Origin: Acidobacteriota bacterium
GTDB taxonomy: Bacteria > Acidobacteriota > Terriglobia > Bryobacterales > Bryobacteraceae
Reading direction: 5' to 3'
Length of the DNA: 6,071 nucleotides
Assembly (NCBI GenBank): GCA_021788955.1
Contig: JAJYKC010000177.1
Span: 1 to 6,071, forward strand
Shown here: piece by piece, positions 1 through 5,718 of the stretch
How positions within the stretch are numbered: position 1 is the first letter of the stretch
Layout: every line of letters begins with the position of its first letter
The notes under the pieces: model-generated
Told to the model about the DNA's origin: nothing
The model's database searches: none
What the model saw: the letters and a program-made list of their open reading frames with translations, nothing else
Program-made: the position numbers and the translations under genes

Positions 1-1674
1 ATGATGCCACTTCCCCGGATCCAGTCGCGACTGGGACCGCACCTCCATCCCCTCGCCGGCCCCCGCCCCGTCGAACCGCACATACACCTTCGGCCGCCAG
101 TGCTGAATGTCCGTCAGAAGAAAATCGTCGAGCTTGATCTCGAGCCCGCTCCGGTTCTGCGCCGTGCCTGTCAGTTGATCGAGCACAACCCGAGGCAGAT
201 GGCCCGACGGGTTCAGCCAGCAGGAGATCGTGAACGCCTCGTGTGGATCGAACGCCGTCGCCCCGCCGAGCGTCACGTGCGTGTCCCCGTCGAACTGCGC
301 CGCCTGCGCCACCGCGCCCGGCTTGTAAGTCAGGTCGCCGCGCTCCACACGCCCGTATAAATAATGACCGGACGAATCCGACAGCCCGCCATCGAACTCG
401 TAGTGTGAGAGAAGCCCAGCCCGCGTCGGCTCCGGAAGCGTCGCCAGCCTGTTCGGCTCCCACGCGCGTCTAAGCTCATCGAGCGTCTTCGGCACAAGGA
501 TCTTATTCAGCCCATCGATTTTCGCATCAAGCGAATCGAGTTCTGTCTTCTGTTCCGCCGAGGGCAGCGCCAGGAACGGTTTCGCATTGCCTCTCTGCCC
601 GTCAAGCCCCAGTTCCGATATGTTGTCGAAGAACGCGTAAAACTCGTAGAACTCCTTCTGCTTGATCGGGTCGTACTTGTGGTCGTGGCAGCGCGCACAG
701 CCGAGAGTAACCCCAAGCCACGTCGTCGAAGTCGCTTCCACGCGGTCCACCACATACTCGTTCTGATACTCCTCCGGAATCGCGCCGCCCTCGAAGTTAA
801 TCATGTGGTTGCGGTTGAAACCGGTCGCGACAAGTTGGCTCGTCGTGGGATGCGGGAGTAAGTCACCTGCCAGTTGCTCGATCGTGAACTCGTCGAACGG
901 CATGTTACTGTTGAACGCGCTAATAACCCAGTCGCGCCAGTGCCACATCTGCCGCTCGCTGTCGATGTGATAGCCGTGCGTGTCGGCGTACCGCGCTAAG
1001 TCGAGCCACTGCATCGTCATCCTCTCGCCGTAGCGCGGACTCGCGAGTAACTTATCCACTAATCGATCGTAAGCATCCGGCCGTTTGTCGGCGACAAACG
1101 CATCCACTTCCGCCGGCGTCGGCGCAATGCCCGTCAGATCCAATGAAACACGACGGATCAAAATTGTTTTATCCGCCTCGGGCGACGGCTTCAACCCCTC
1201 GGCATCGAGCTTCGCCATCACAAATGCGTCAATCGGATTTCGCACCCACTTCGCGTCCGACACTTTCGGACTTTCCGGCCGCTTCGGCACAACATAGGAC
1301 CAGTGCGGATCCCATTTTGCGCCCTGGGAAATCCAAGTCTTGATCGTTTCAATCTGCGCCGCCGTGAGCGCCAATTTCGAGTACGGAGGCGGCATCCGCA
1401 GGGCCGGTTTTGCCGCCGTGATTTTTTCGACCAGCCGGCTGTGCGCGGCGTCGCCGGGCACGACGTCGGCGTGGTCGCCGCGATTCACGAACGCCCCGCC
1501 CTCGCGCTGATCGAGCCGCAGACCCGCCAATCGCCGCGACGGGTCGGGCCCGTGGCAGGTGTAGCACTTGTCGGAGAAAATCGGCCGGACGTCGCGGTCG
1601 AAATCCACCGTGGGCGCGGCCGCCAGGAGGGGGCCGGCGAAGACGAGAAACGCGAGTACGGCGCGGATACGCAT
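1..1674 (-). CDS. PSCyt1-DUF1549 secreted cytochrome-type protein with LamG domain (C-terminus beyond left edge)
   Basis: Reading the minus strand from the ATG at 1674 gives 558 codons without a stop, running off the left edge. Residues 1-19 form a signal peptide (MRIR, then a hydrophobic core ending LLAAA). A cytochrome c-like PSCyt1 domain follows at about 27-120, with the haem motif CYTCH at 37-41 and RMPPP at 93-97, whose Met may be an axial ligand. DUF1549 spans about 145-350, from NPIDAFVMAKL to the second haem-type motif CARCH at 326-330, followed by DHKYDPI. A LamG/concanavalin-like domain starts near 420 (YEFDGGLSDSSG) and continues to the edge. Known full-length relatives end in DUF1553, so roughly half the protein is probably missing. 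The ATG is the only ATG, GTG or TTG start after the in-frame stop at 1687-1689, although no strong Shine-Dalgarno precedes it. The family is exported and abundant in Acidobacteriota and Planctomycetota. A role in polysaccharide breakdown is often suggested but unproven. Confidence 0.93.
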   Translation of the reverse strand, partial: MRIRAVLAFLVFAGPLLAAAPTVDFDRDVRPIFSDKCYTCHGPDPSRRLAGLRLDQREGGAFVNRGDHADVVPGDAAHSRLVEKITAAKPALRMPPPYSKLALTAAQIETIKTWISQGAKWDPHWSYVVPKRPESPKVSDAKWVRNPIDAFVMAKLDAEGLKPSPEADKTILIRRVSLDLTGIAPTPAEVDAFVADKRPDAYDRLVDKLLASPRYGERMTMQWLDLARYADTHGYHIDSERQMWHWRDWVISAFNSNMPFDEFTIEQLAGDLLPHPTTSQLVATGFNRNHMINFEGGAIPEEYQNEYVVDRVEATSTTWLGVTLGCARCHDHKYDPIKQKEFYEFYAFFDNISELGLDGQRGNAKPFLALPSAEQKTELDSLDAKIDGLNKILVPKTLDELRRAWEPNRLATLPEPTRAGLLSHYEFDGGLSDSSGHYLYGRVERGDLTYKPGAVAQAAQFDGDTHVTLGGATAFDPHEAFTISCWLNPSGHLPRVVLDQLTGTAQNRSGLEIKLDDFLLTDIQHWRPKVYVRFDGAGAGEGMEVRSQSRLDPGKWHH

Positions 1675-1746
1675 TGCTGGGCTACATTACATCACATTGG
1701 GAGAGGTCTGGAATCGGGGTCCGGAAAGGGCTCAGTAAGGCAAAAA

Positions 1747-1760
1747 ACAGTGCAGACTGT
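1747..1760. repeat. short inverted repeat next to the palindrome
   Basis: ACAGT at 1747-1751 is the reverse complement of ACTGT at 1756-1760, with a 4-nt spacer GCAG. It lies two bases before the 14-bp palindrome, so the two may form one composite regulatory site. A run of six A residues precedes it. Arms of five bases are short enough to arise by chance. Confidence 0.35.
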
Positions 1761-1762
1761 AG

Positions 1763-1776
1763 CGTTACCGGTAACG
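1763..1776. promoter_or_regulatory. perfect 14-bp palindrome, LacI-family-type operator candidate
   Basis: CGTTACCGGTAACG is identical to its reverse complement. Its CG centre and TTACCGGTAA core are of the type bound by LacI-family repressors, for example gluconate-type GntR operators in enterobacteria. It sits 88 bp upstream of the minus-strand ATG and 57 bp upstream of the plus-strand TTG, where one regulator could control both divergent genes. No LacI-family gene lies in the window, so a trans-acting regulator is inferred, not seen. Confidence 0.5.
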
Positions 1777-1821
1777 TTATCAGTCGCGGTCTTGTGCAGC
1801 GCTTTTGCGACTATTTGAGCC

Positions 1822-1836
1822 AGGGAGAAGCAATTG
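1822..1836 (+). promoter_or_regulatory. ribosome-binding site and TTG start of the DUF3142 relic
   Basis: AGGGAG at 1822-1827 lies six bases before a TTG at 1834. That TTG opens a clear signal peptide (KTRIWVAAVLALAGFGG after the initiator). This fixes the original start of the DUF3142 gene, although that frame reaches a TAA at 1933-1935. Confidence 0.6.
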
Positions 1837-2417
1837 AAGACGCGGATCTGGGTGGCGGCGGTGCTGGCTTTGGCGGGGTTTGGCGGGCGGGCGGCCGATG
1901 GGGGCAGCAGGTTGGTGTTGCTTATCTGGCGCTAAGTTTGCACCTCGAGGGGAATGACCAAGTTACTCCTTCGCCTCGCAACATTCCCGTGCGGATTCCA
2001 CCCGGCATGTATCAGATGGCGGTAGTCCGCATCGATGGGCCTCAGAGTTACAGCGCCATGCATCGCGAGTTAGCGGCTCGCATGATCGGTGAGATGGCAC
2101 GTTTCACGCACCCGCGGGGACTGCTGATCGACTTTGACGCGCCACGCGAGGCGTGGCCGTTCTACCGCGAGTTACTTTCGGCAGTGCGGGCTACGATCGG
2201 CGGGGACGTGTGGCTTTCGATGACGGCTCTGGTGTCGTGGTGCGGCGGCGAATTCATTTTTGAGGGATGCCGAGGCGGTCTGGGCGTCACAGTGGGCCCG
2301 AACTATGGGAGTCCGGCGGCGCGGCCGAGGAACGGCGAGCGTACTTATTTCATTCCGGAGAGAAATCAGTGGCCGCCTGAGTTACTAATGAAGGCTCTCG
2401 ATGAGTACTTGGCGTAA
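1834..2417 (+). pseudogene. DUF3142 family secreted protein, frameshifted and internally deleted
   Basis: Translation from TTG 1834 gives a signal peptide and then hits TAA at 1933-1935. The DUF3142 body continues in another frame from about 1902: VGVAYLALSLHLEGND, a basic/Pro segment, then MAVVRIDGP, LLIDFDAPREAWPFYRELL and VWLSMTALVSWC. These are the conserved blocks of the family as I know it. The segment normally joining signal peptide and body (a W-R/E-PEDL type stretch) is missing, so a deletion accompanies the first frameshift. After SWC, the expected DEAV-P-LFRMG block is only partly recoverable, in a third frame near 2245-2285 (NSFLRDAEAV). The first frame then resumes with VGPNYGSP and runs to ERTYFIPE and the TAA at 2415-2417, again shorter than usual. 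At least three frame changes and two or more deletions rule out a normal product. The function of DUF3142 is unknown. An open frame covers about 1902-2417, so a truncated peptide could still be made. Confidence 0.8.
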
Positions 2418-3924
2418 AGCGGCTGCTGTGTGCGGTGGCAATTGCTCTGGTGGGTGCGGGGGCCGGATGGCGGCTTGCGCGGGCTTGCGCGCCGGATTTC
2501 TTTCGCGCGCTCGTATCTTGTCGTCGCCTATCGGTACCTGGACGGCGTCGGAATGGATGAGCGGGACGGGATCACGATCGACTGGCCGGCGCGGTGGCGG
2601 GCAGTTGGCATATGACCCGGAGACGCACAGCTTCGCGCTGAACTTCGCCTGGGACGCTTACCGAATCGCGGCGCCTTACTTTTATCCAGGGAGCTACTCG
2701 GAGGCCCTGGAGGGGTTCCGGCGGATCGCGCAGGAGGATGGCACGCCGTGGCGGACGATTTCGCGTTACGTGGTGCTGCGGACGATGTTGCTGATGAAAG
2801 CCGACGCGTTCCAGAGCGAAGCGCGGAGCGTGCTTTCCGATCTTGCGCTCGCGGCGCTTCACGGCATAACCAAGAACCTGCTCCGACGCGTGGGGATTCA
2901 GGCAAGGAATGAAGACTACTTTCGCGAGTTAGGGCGGCTGGTTTCGAGCAAGCGGCAGGGGGATCCGAACGCGCATACGAGCCGGCGCATAGTCCACCGG
3001 CCGATGCGAGTTTGTTTCGCGATCCGGATGTGACGGACTGGATTTTCCCGTTTCAGTCGCGTGGTGTGGAGTTCGGATACTGCGTAGAACGATGGCGGGC
3101 GACGCGGTCCGTGGCGTGGTTGATCGCGGCGCTTGAGCACGCCGACGTGGCAGTGACGCGGCGGGCTCGGGAGGGCCTGGACGCGGTATTGGGGAGCGGC
3201 GCGTTGCAAGCGGTGCTGGTGCCGTTGCAGATCGATGCCGATGAAGCGCCGAACTTCCTAATGGATCTGAAGCCGCCGGCGGGGACGGCCGAGTTACTCG
3301 ATTCGGACGCGACGCAGGTTCTTAACCGGGAGACACCGTATCGTTACTTGAAAGAGGCGGTGCTGGGTGGAGAACTGGCGCCGGAGTTAGAACGCGAAGC
3401 GCTGGTGACAGCCTTCACGCGCGGGCTCATGTTGGGCGAGGATCTTTCGGAAATTGCGAGGAAGATGGACGACAGTACGCTGACGAGGGCGAATTTGGAG
3501 GCGAGGGACCGCGCGGGGAAGCGGTTCGCGGCGGCGTTTTTGCTGCTGCATCGGCCCGAGGCGCGGCCTTATTACGCGACAGGGATCGTCCGGCAGGCGC
3601 CGGTGGCGGCCGGAAAAGCGGCGTTTCTCGGCGAGGGAGATGGAGAAGTTAGACGGGTTGGGCGCGGCGGCGAATTTCCTGGGTGGGATTGTGTTCGAGT
3701 ATGCGAGGGCGCACGGCGATGACGCGAGTGTTCCGGAGGCGCTTTACTGGCTTGTTCGGGCCGGGCATTACGGGTGCGCGGATCCGGAGACGTGGAAGAC
3801 GACGCGGGCGGCATTCCGGCTCTTGCACCGGCGTTAGGGAGCGACGAGTTGGGCGAAGAAGACGCCGACCTGGTTTCGGGACGATGAAGTTATCTGGAAG
3901 ACAGTGAGGCCCGGGGGGACTTAG
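2414..3924 (+). pseudogene. DUF3142-operon partner protein, multiply frameshifted
   Basis: The pieces fit in order across three frames: a signal-peptide start (KRLLCAVAIALVGAGAG, from 2417); RSYLVVAYRYLDGVGMDERD, to about 2612; YDPETHSFALNFAWDAYR through ISRYVVLRTMLL, to about 2945; SLFRDPDVTDWIFPFQSRG through RFAAAFLLLHRPEARPYY, to about 3600; then MEKLDGLGAAANFLGG, VPEALYWLVRAGHYGC and RAAFRLLHRR. A TAG at 3835-3837 interrupts the last segment, but the same frame continues with SWAKKTPTWF to a TAG at 3922-3924. This recreates the family's usual LLHRRY...WAKKTPYWF ending. At least four frame changes, one nonsense codon and a lost start are visible. The family is an uncharacterised secreted or periplasmic protein with helical repeats, commonly encoded next to DUF3142. 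The gene probably overlapped the DUF3142 stop by a few bases, as in a translationally coupled pair. No single frame gives more than part of the protein. Confidence 0.78.
2472..2491 (+). repeat. perfect 10-bp tandem duplication causing a frameshift
   Basis: GGCTTGCGCG occurs at 2472-2481 and again immediately at 2482-2491. Ten is not a multiple of three. Removing one copy joins the signal-peptide frame directly to the frame encoding RSYLVVAYRYLDGVGMDE, so this duplication is the likely cause of the first break in the partner gene. Replication slippage is the expected mechanism. Confidence 0.7.
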
Positions 3925-3978
3925 TTCGGCGCCGTAGGCGGTGTGTTAGCGTGGGAGCGTGCGCCGAGGAAGCGCACG

Positions 3979-3992
3979 GGAGGAAATGGATG
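3979..3992 (+). promoter_or_regulatory. ribosome-binding site choosing the NTF2-like start
   Basis: GGAGG at 3979-3983 is six bases before ATG 3990, an ideal distance. This selects ATG 3990 over the upstream in-frame GTG at 3951 and over the out-of-frame ATG at 3986. Confidence 0.85.
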
Positions 3993-4355
3993 ACGACGCA
4001 GGAAGTGGCGGACAGGCTGGTGAATCTGTGCTCGCAAGGGAAGTTCATGGAGGCGGGCATGGAGTTGTATTCCCCGGAGATCGTGAGTATGGAGGCCGGG
4101 GCGCCGCCGGGACAGTCGCGCGAGTCGAAGGGCATTGAAGCGGTGAAGGCGAAGGGGGAGTGGTGGACGGCCAACCATGAAGTCCATTCGGTGAAGGTGG
4201 AGGGGCCGCTGGTGGCGGGTCCGCAGTTCGCGGTGACCTTCAAGATGGAGGCTACGTTCAAGCCCGAGAACAGGCGGTTTACGATGGAGGAGATCGGCGT
4301 CTACAAGGTAGCGGATGGGAAAATCGTAAGAGAAGAGTTTTTCTATAGCATGTAG
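3990..4355 (+). CDS. SnoaL-like / NTF2-like domain protein, 121 aa
   Basis: This intact gene encodes a compact alpha+beta cone protein of the SnoaL/NTF2 superfamily. The order is an N-terminal helical part (TTQEVADRLVNLCSQGKF), ELYSPEIVSMEAG at 25-37, the KGIEAVKAKGEWWTANHEVHS stretch around residues 47-67, and beta strands VKVEGPLVAGPQFAVTF and EEIGVYKVADGKIVREEFFY to the end. Around 120 residues is normal for the family, and no signal peptide is present, so the product is cytoplasmic. Members range from small-molecule isomerases and hydrolases to non-enzymatic binders. The sequence alone does not show a substrate, although the WW-ANHEVHS block is typical of a conserved bacterial subgroup of unknown function. 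It follows the decayed partner gene by 65 bp and is undamaged, with strongly G/C-biased third positions, so it appears to be under selection. It probably has its own promoter, since the upstream operon is broken, but I could not place one. Confidence 0.9.
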   Translation: MTTQEVADRLVNLCSQGKFMEAGMELYSPEIVSMEAGAPPGQSRESKGIEAVKAKGEWWTANHEVHSVKVEGPLVAGPQFAVTFKMEATFKPENRRFTMEEIGVYKVADGKIVREEFFYSM

Positions 4356-4358
4356 GCG

Positions 4359-4391
4359 GCGGCTGAGAGCCGCGTGGCGGACTTTGTTTTC
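4359..4391 (+). terminator. possible weak rho-independent terminator after the NTF2-like gene
   Basis: GCGGCT at 4359-4364 pairs perfectly with AGCCGC at 4368-4373 around a GAG loop, starting three bases after the stop codon at 4353-4355. The T-rich stretch (CTTTGTTTTC) begins only about eight bases after the stem and is interrupted, so termination would be weak. It may simply be a GC-rich hairpin. Confidence 0.35.
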
Positions 4392-4725
4392 GACGCGGGT
4401 GTTAACGACCGCTCCGGCGACGCAGATCAATCGATTCTTCGACCAGGTAGCGAAGGCGGTTTATCTGGTGGAGGAGGGCGACGTCGGGATCCTCAACCCC
4501 AATCAGAAGTACTGCGCCGGACTGATCCGGTCGGCGATGTATCCGAACGTGAACTCTCCGTCTCTCGCCGCGACGATGCGTGCACCGGCCGTGCAGACGG
4601 CGCCACGCTCGGTGCCAGTGACGTTCCGGCAACGGGAGGACGAAGCCGTGGGGCCGATCGGAGTGGCTCCGCCGCCGCTTGCGTACTTCTCGTTGAATAC
4701 GTAAATGATGCAGGGCACGATTTGA

Positions 4726-4893
4726 CTGGACGAGGTTCGTGCGATGCTCCGTCCGGCGGGCCTGCAAGCGGCGATTAATGGCCAGCCGATACCCGATGCG
4801 CTGTTCCGGCTTGGGTTGGATGCGGACGCACGGCAGCACATGCCGGCGGCGCTGGTGGCGCTTTTCGAGAATCCGGCAGACGGGCAGGCATAG
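4726..4893 (+). other. open segment within the relic, possible remnant peptide
   Basis: Between TGA 4723-4725 and TAG 4891-4893 lies the clearest coding-like piece of the relic. It begins LDEVRAMLRPAGLQAA, is followed by INGQPIPDALFRLG, and ends LVALFENPADGQA. A GAGG at 4732-4735 precedes ATG 4744 by eight bases, so a 49-residue peptide could in principle be translated. I think it more likely to be an inner fragment of the decayed gene, because the same frame carries similar text on both sides of the stops. Confidence 0.3.
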
Positions 4894-5014
4894 CTTGCGG
4901 CCTTGCGGAATGAGAAGGCGCTACGCCCGATCCGGTACCGGCACCGCAGACGCAGGTGGCTGGGACTGGAACGGCGGAACGGCACCTGTATCCTGCGCTA
5001 CAAACGCGAAGCGG

Positions 5015-5031
5015 GTGGATCCTCGATCCAC
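5015..5031. repeat. 7-bp stem inverted repeat
   Basis: GTGGATC at 5015-5021 is complementary to GATCCAC at 5025-5031 with a CTC loop. No T-tract follows on either strand, so it does not read as a terminator. It lies inside the decayed region and no function is evident. Confidence 0.5.
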
Positions 5032-5470
5032 ACGCATGCGGGCGCACCACTACAGACTTACCCGTAGATCCGGCATTTGAGAAGCCGTACTCGGACTTAC
5101 AGCGCGAAAAGAGTTACACGGCCCACTATTCGCTCGGAGATCCGCGGGGCGAGCAGCATGGCCTTGACACTGCCTCGAACGACACGATTTATCCCCGCGA
5201 CTTAGTGCGTCAATCATCTGGTACTGGACAAATCGAGTTATTCGAGCATGACAGTGCACCAGGGGCCTCCACGAATGCCGGCCTCGTTACTGCGCAGAGC
5301 CCCGAACTGCGCGGCGGCGCAAGGGATTCGATCGCCGATCAAGGGAATGTTGGCCTTTCCGACGCATGAGGATTCACGCGCGAGGTGGCCGACGGCATTT
5401 ATTGCGAAAACACTTTGGATCTGGACGTGGACGGGGTGACGGTGGACCTGATCACGGTTCGGTTGGTTCA

Positions 5471-5505
5471 CGGCTCCTATCTGGAGCCGGCTCTGGAGCC
5501 GGCTC
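5471..5505. repeat. tandem palindromic repeat GAGCCGGCTC x2 with a third inverted arm
   Basis: The 12-mer CTGGAGCCGGCT is repeated in tandem at 5481-5492 and 5493-5504. Each copy contains the perfect 10-bp palindrome GAGCCGGCTC (5484-5493 and 5496-5505). Just upstream, CGGCTCC at 5471-5477 pairs with GGAGCCG at 5483-5489. In the likely frame the repeat encodes LEPALEPAP, so it could be a coding duplication (four codons, frame kept). It could equally be a structured DNA element. Confidence 0.65.
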
Positions 5506-5664
5506 CCAACGCCCACTCGAGAGAAGACCAGTTAGTACTGGACCTTCTCCTACTATTTACCGCACAATTGCTATCTGACATACGGGCTGTGGTTACCGGT
5601 GTTTTCCGAGTGAGTCCTATGCCTATCAGGACCGGCACGCAGCTCCCGCATGTCAAATTAGACA

Positions 5665-5693
5665 TTGCCAATTCGGCGAAACAAAGTTAATCT
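5665..5693 (+). promoter_or_regulatory. candidate sigma-70-type promoter for the secreted-protein gene
   Basis: TTGCCA at 5665-5670 matches the -35 consensus at five of six positions. After exactly 17 bases comes TAATCT at 5688-5693, a weak -10 with three of six matches. Transcription would begin near 5700, giving a leader of about 16 nt that still includes the ribosome-binding site. The local AT-richness supports the call, the weak -10 argues against it. Confidence 0.35.
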
Positions 5694-5704
5694 TAATGAG
5701 CCTA

Positions 5705-5718
5705 GAGGAGGGTGCATG
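5705..5718 (+). promoter_or_regulatory. strong ribosome-binding site
   Basis: GAGGAGG at 5705-5711 lies four bases before ATG 5716 (about seven from its AGGAG core to the ATG) and decides that start, which also opens a signal peptide. Confidence 0.85.

Larger units (their letters stand above)
1675..1833. other. divergent intergenic region with operator-like palindromes
   Basis: This 159-bp gap separates the minus-strand PSCyt1 gene from the start of the plus-strand DUF3142 relic. It is visibly more AT-rich than the flanks and carries the two inverted repeats listed separately. It should hold the promoters for both directions, but I could not place a convincing -35/-10 pair on either strand. 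Reading frames that cross it show no protein-like features. Confidence 0.7.
4372..5690 (+). pseudogene. unrecognised decayed gene or gene pair
   Basis: No intact gene is visible in these 1.3 kb, but two long plus-strand frames look like former coding sequence. The first, from 4372 to about 4925, is interrupted by TAA 4702-4704, TGA 4723-4725 and TAG 4891-4893. Between stops it gives protein-like, G/C3-biased text such as INRFFDQVAKAVYLVEEGD, NPNQKYCAGLIRSAMYPNV and INGQPIPDALFRLGLDADA. The second frame, from about 4914 to 5690, has one stop (TGA 5367-5369) in about 780 nt. It contains DLPVDPAFEKPYSDLQREK, SYTAHYSLGDPRGEQ and EVADGIYCENTLDLDVDGV. The first frame's LAALRNEKALR could join the second's DPVPAPQTQ by a frameshift near 4925, which would make one gene of about 440 codons. 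I recognise no family, motif or signal peptide. The 3' part, after about 5560, is the least convincing. Two separate relics, or partly non-coding DNA, remain possible. Confidence 0.4.

Noticed and set aside
1..1818. Plus-strand open frames at 1-360, 243-473, 679-861, 1085-1343 and 1303-1818
   Set aside because: They are antisense to the PSCyt1-DUF1549 gene, which has clear domains, haem motifs and a signal peptide on the minus strand. The plus-strand translations are Arg/Pro-rich with no domain.
1674..1901. The first part of the open frame 1674-2417 as the N-terminus of the DUF3142 protein
   Set aside because: It has no signal peptide and low-complexity Gly-rich text. The true N-terminus is in another frame from TTG 1834 with its own ribosome-binding site.
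2528..2905. Minus-strand open frames at 2528-2905, 2572-2862 and 2916-3209
   Set aside because: Arg/Pro/Ser-rich shadows of the partner gene, whose plus-strand segments match conserved family blocks.
1834..3924. Explaining all frameshifts as assembly or sequencing errors
   Set aside because: Over 1,600 nt of the PSCyt1 gene and both other intact genes show no indels, and some lesions here are deletions of many bases. Not fully excluded without reads.
3986..3988. ATG at 3986 as start of the NTF2-like gene
   Set aside because: It is out of frame with the conserved protein. The ATG at 3990 is in frame and ideally spaced from GGAGG.
3890..4430. Minus-strand open frames 3890-4261 and 3921-4430
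   Set aside because: Antisense to the intact NTF2-like gene, with no ribosome-binding site or recognisable domain.
4503..4985. Minus-strand open frame of 160 codons
   Set aside because: Part of its translation reads plausibly, but it shares wobble positions with the plus frame, so its G/C bias is not independent evidence. The N-terminal half is Arg/Ser/Ala-rich with no start signal. I could not exclude it completely.
5015..5031. Hairpin GTGGATC-CTC-GATCCAC as a terminator
   Set aside because: No T-tract follows on either strand and no gene ends nearby.
4702..5369. Stop codons at 4702, 4723, 4891 and 5367 as programmed recoding or readthrough
   Set aside because: Three different stop codons, an accompanying frameshift and no recoding structure fit decay better than regulated readthrough.
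5238..5516. Minus-strand open frame of 92 codons, considered as a transposase-like fragment
   Set aside because: No DDE motif, helix-turn-helix or terminal inverted repeats could be seen.
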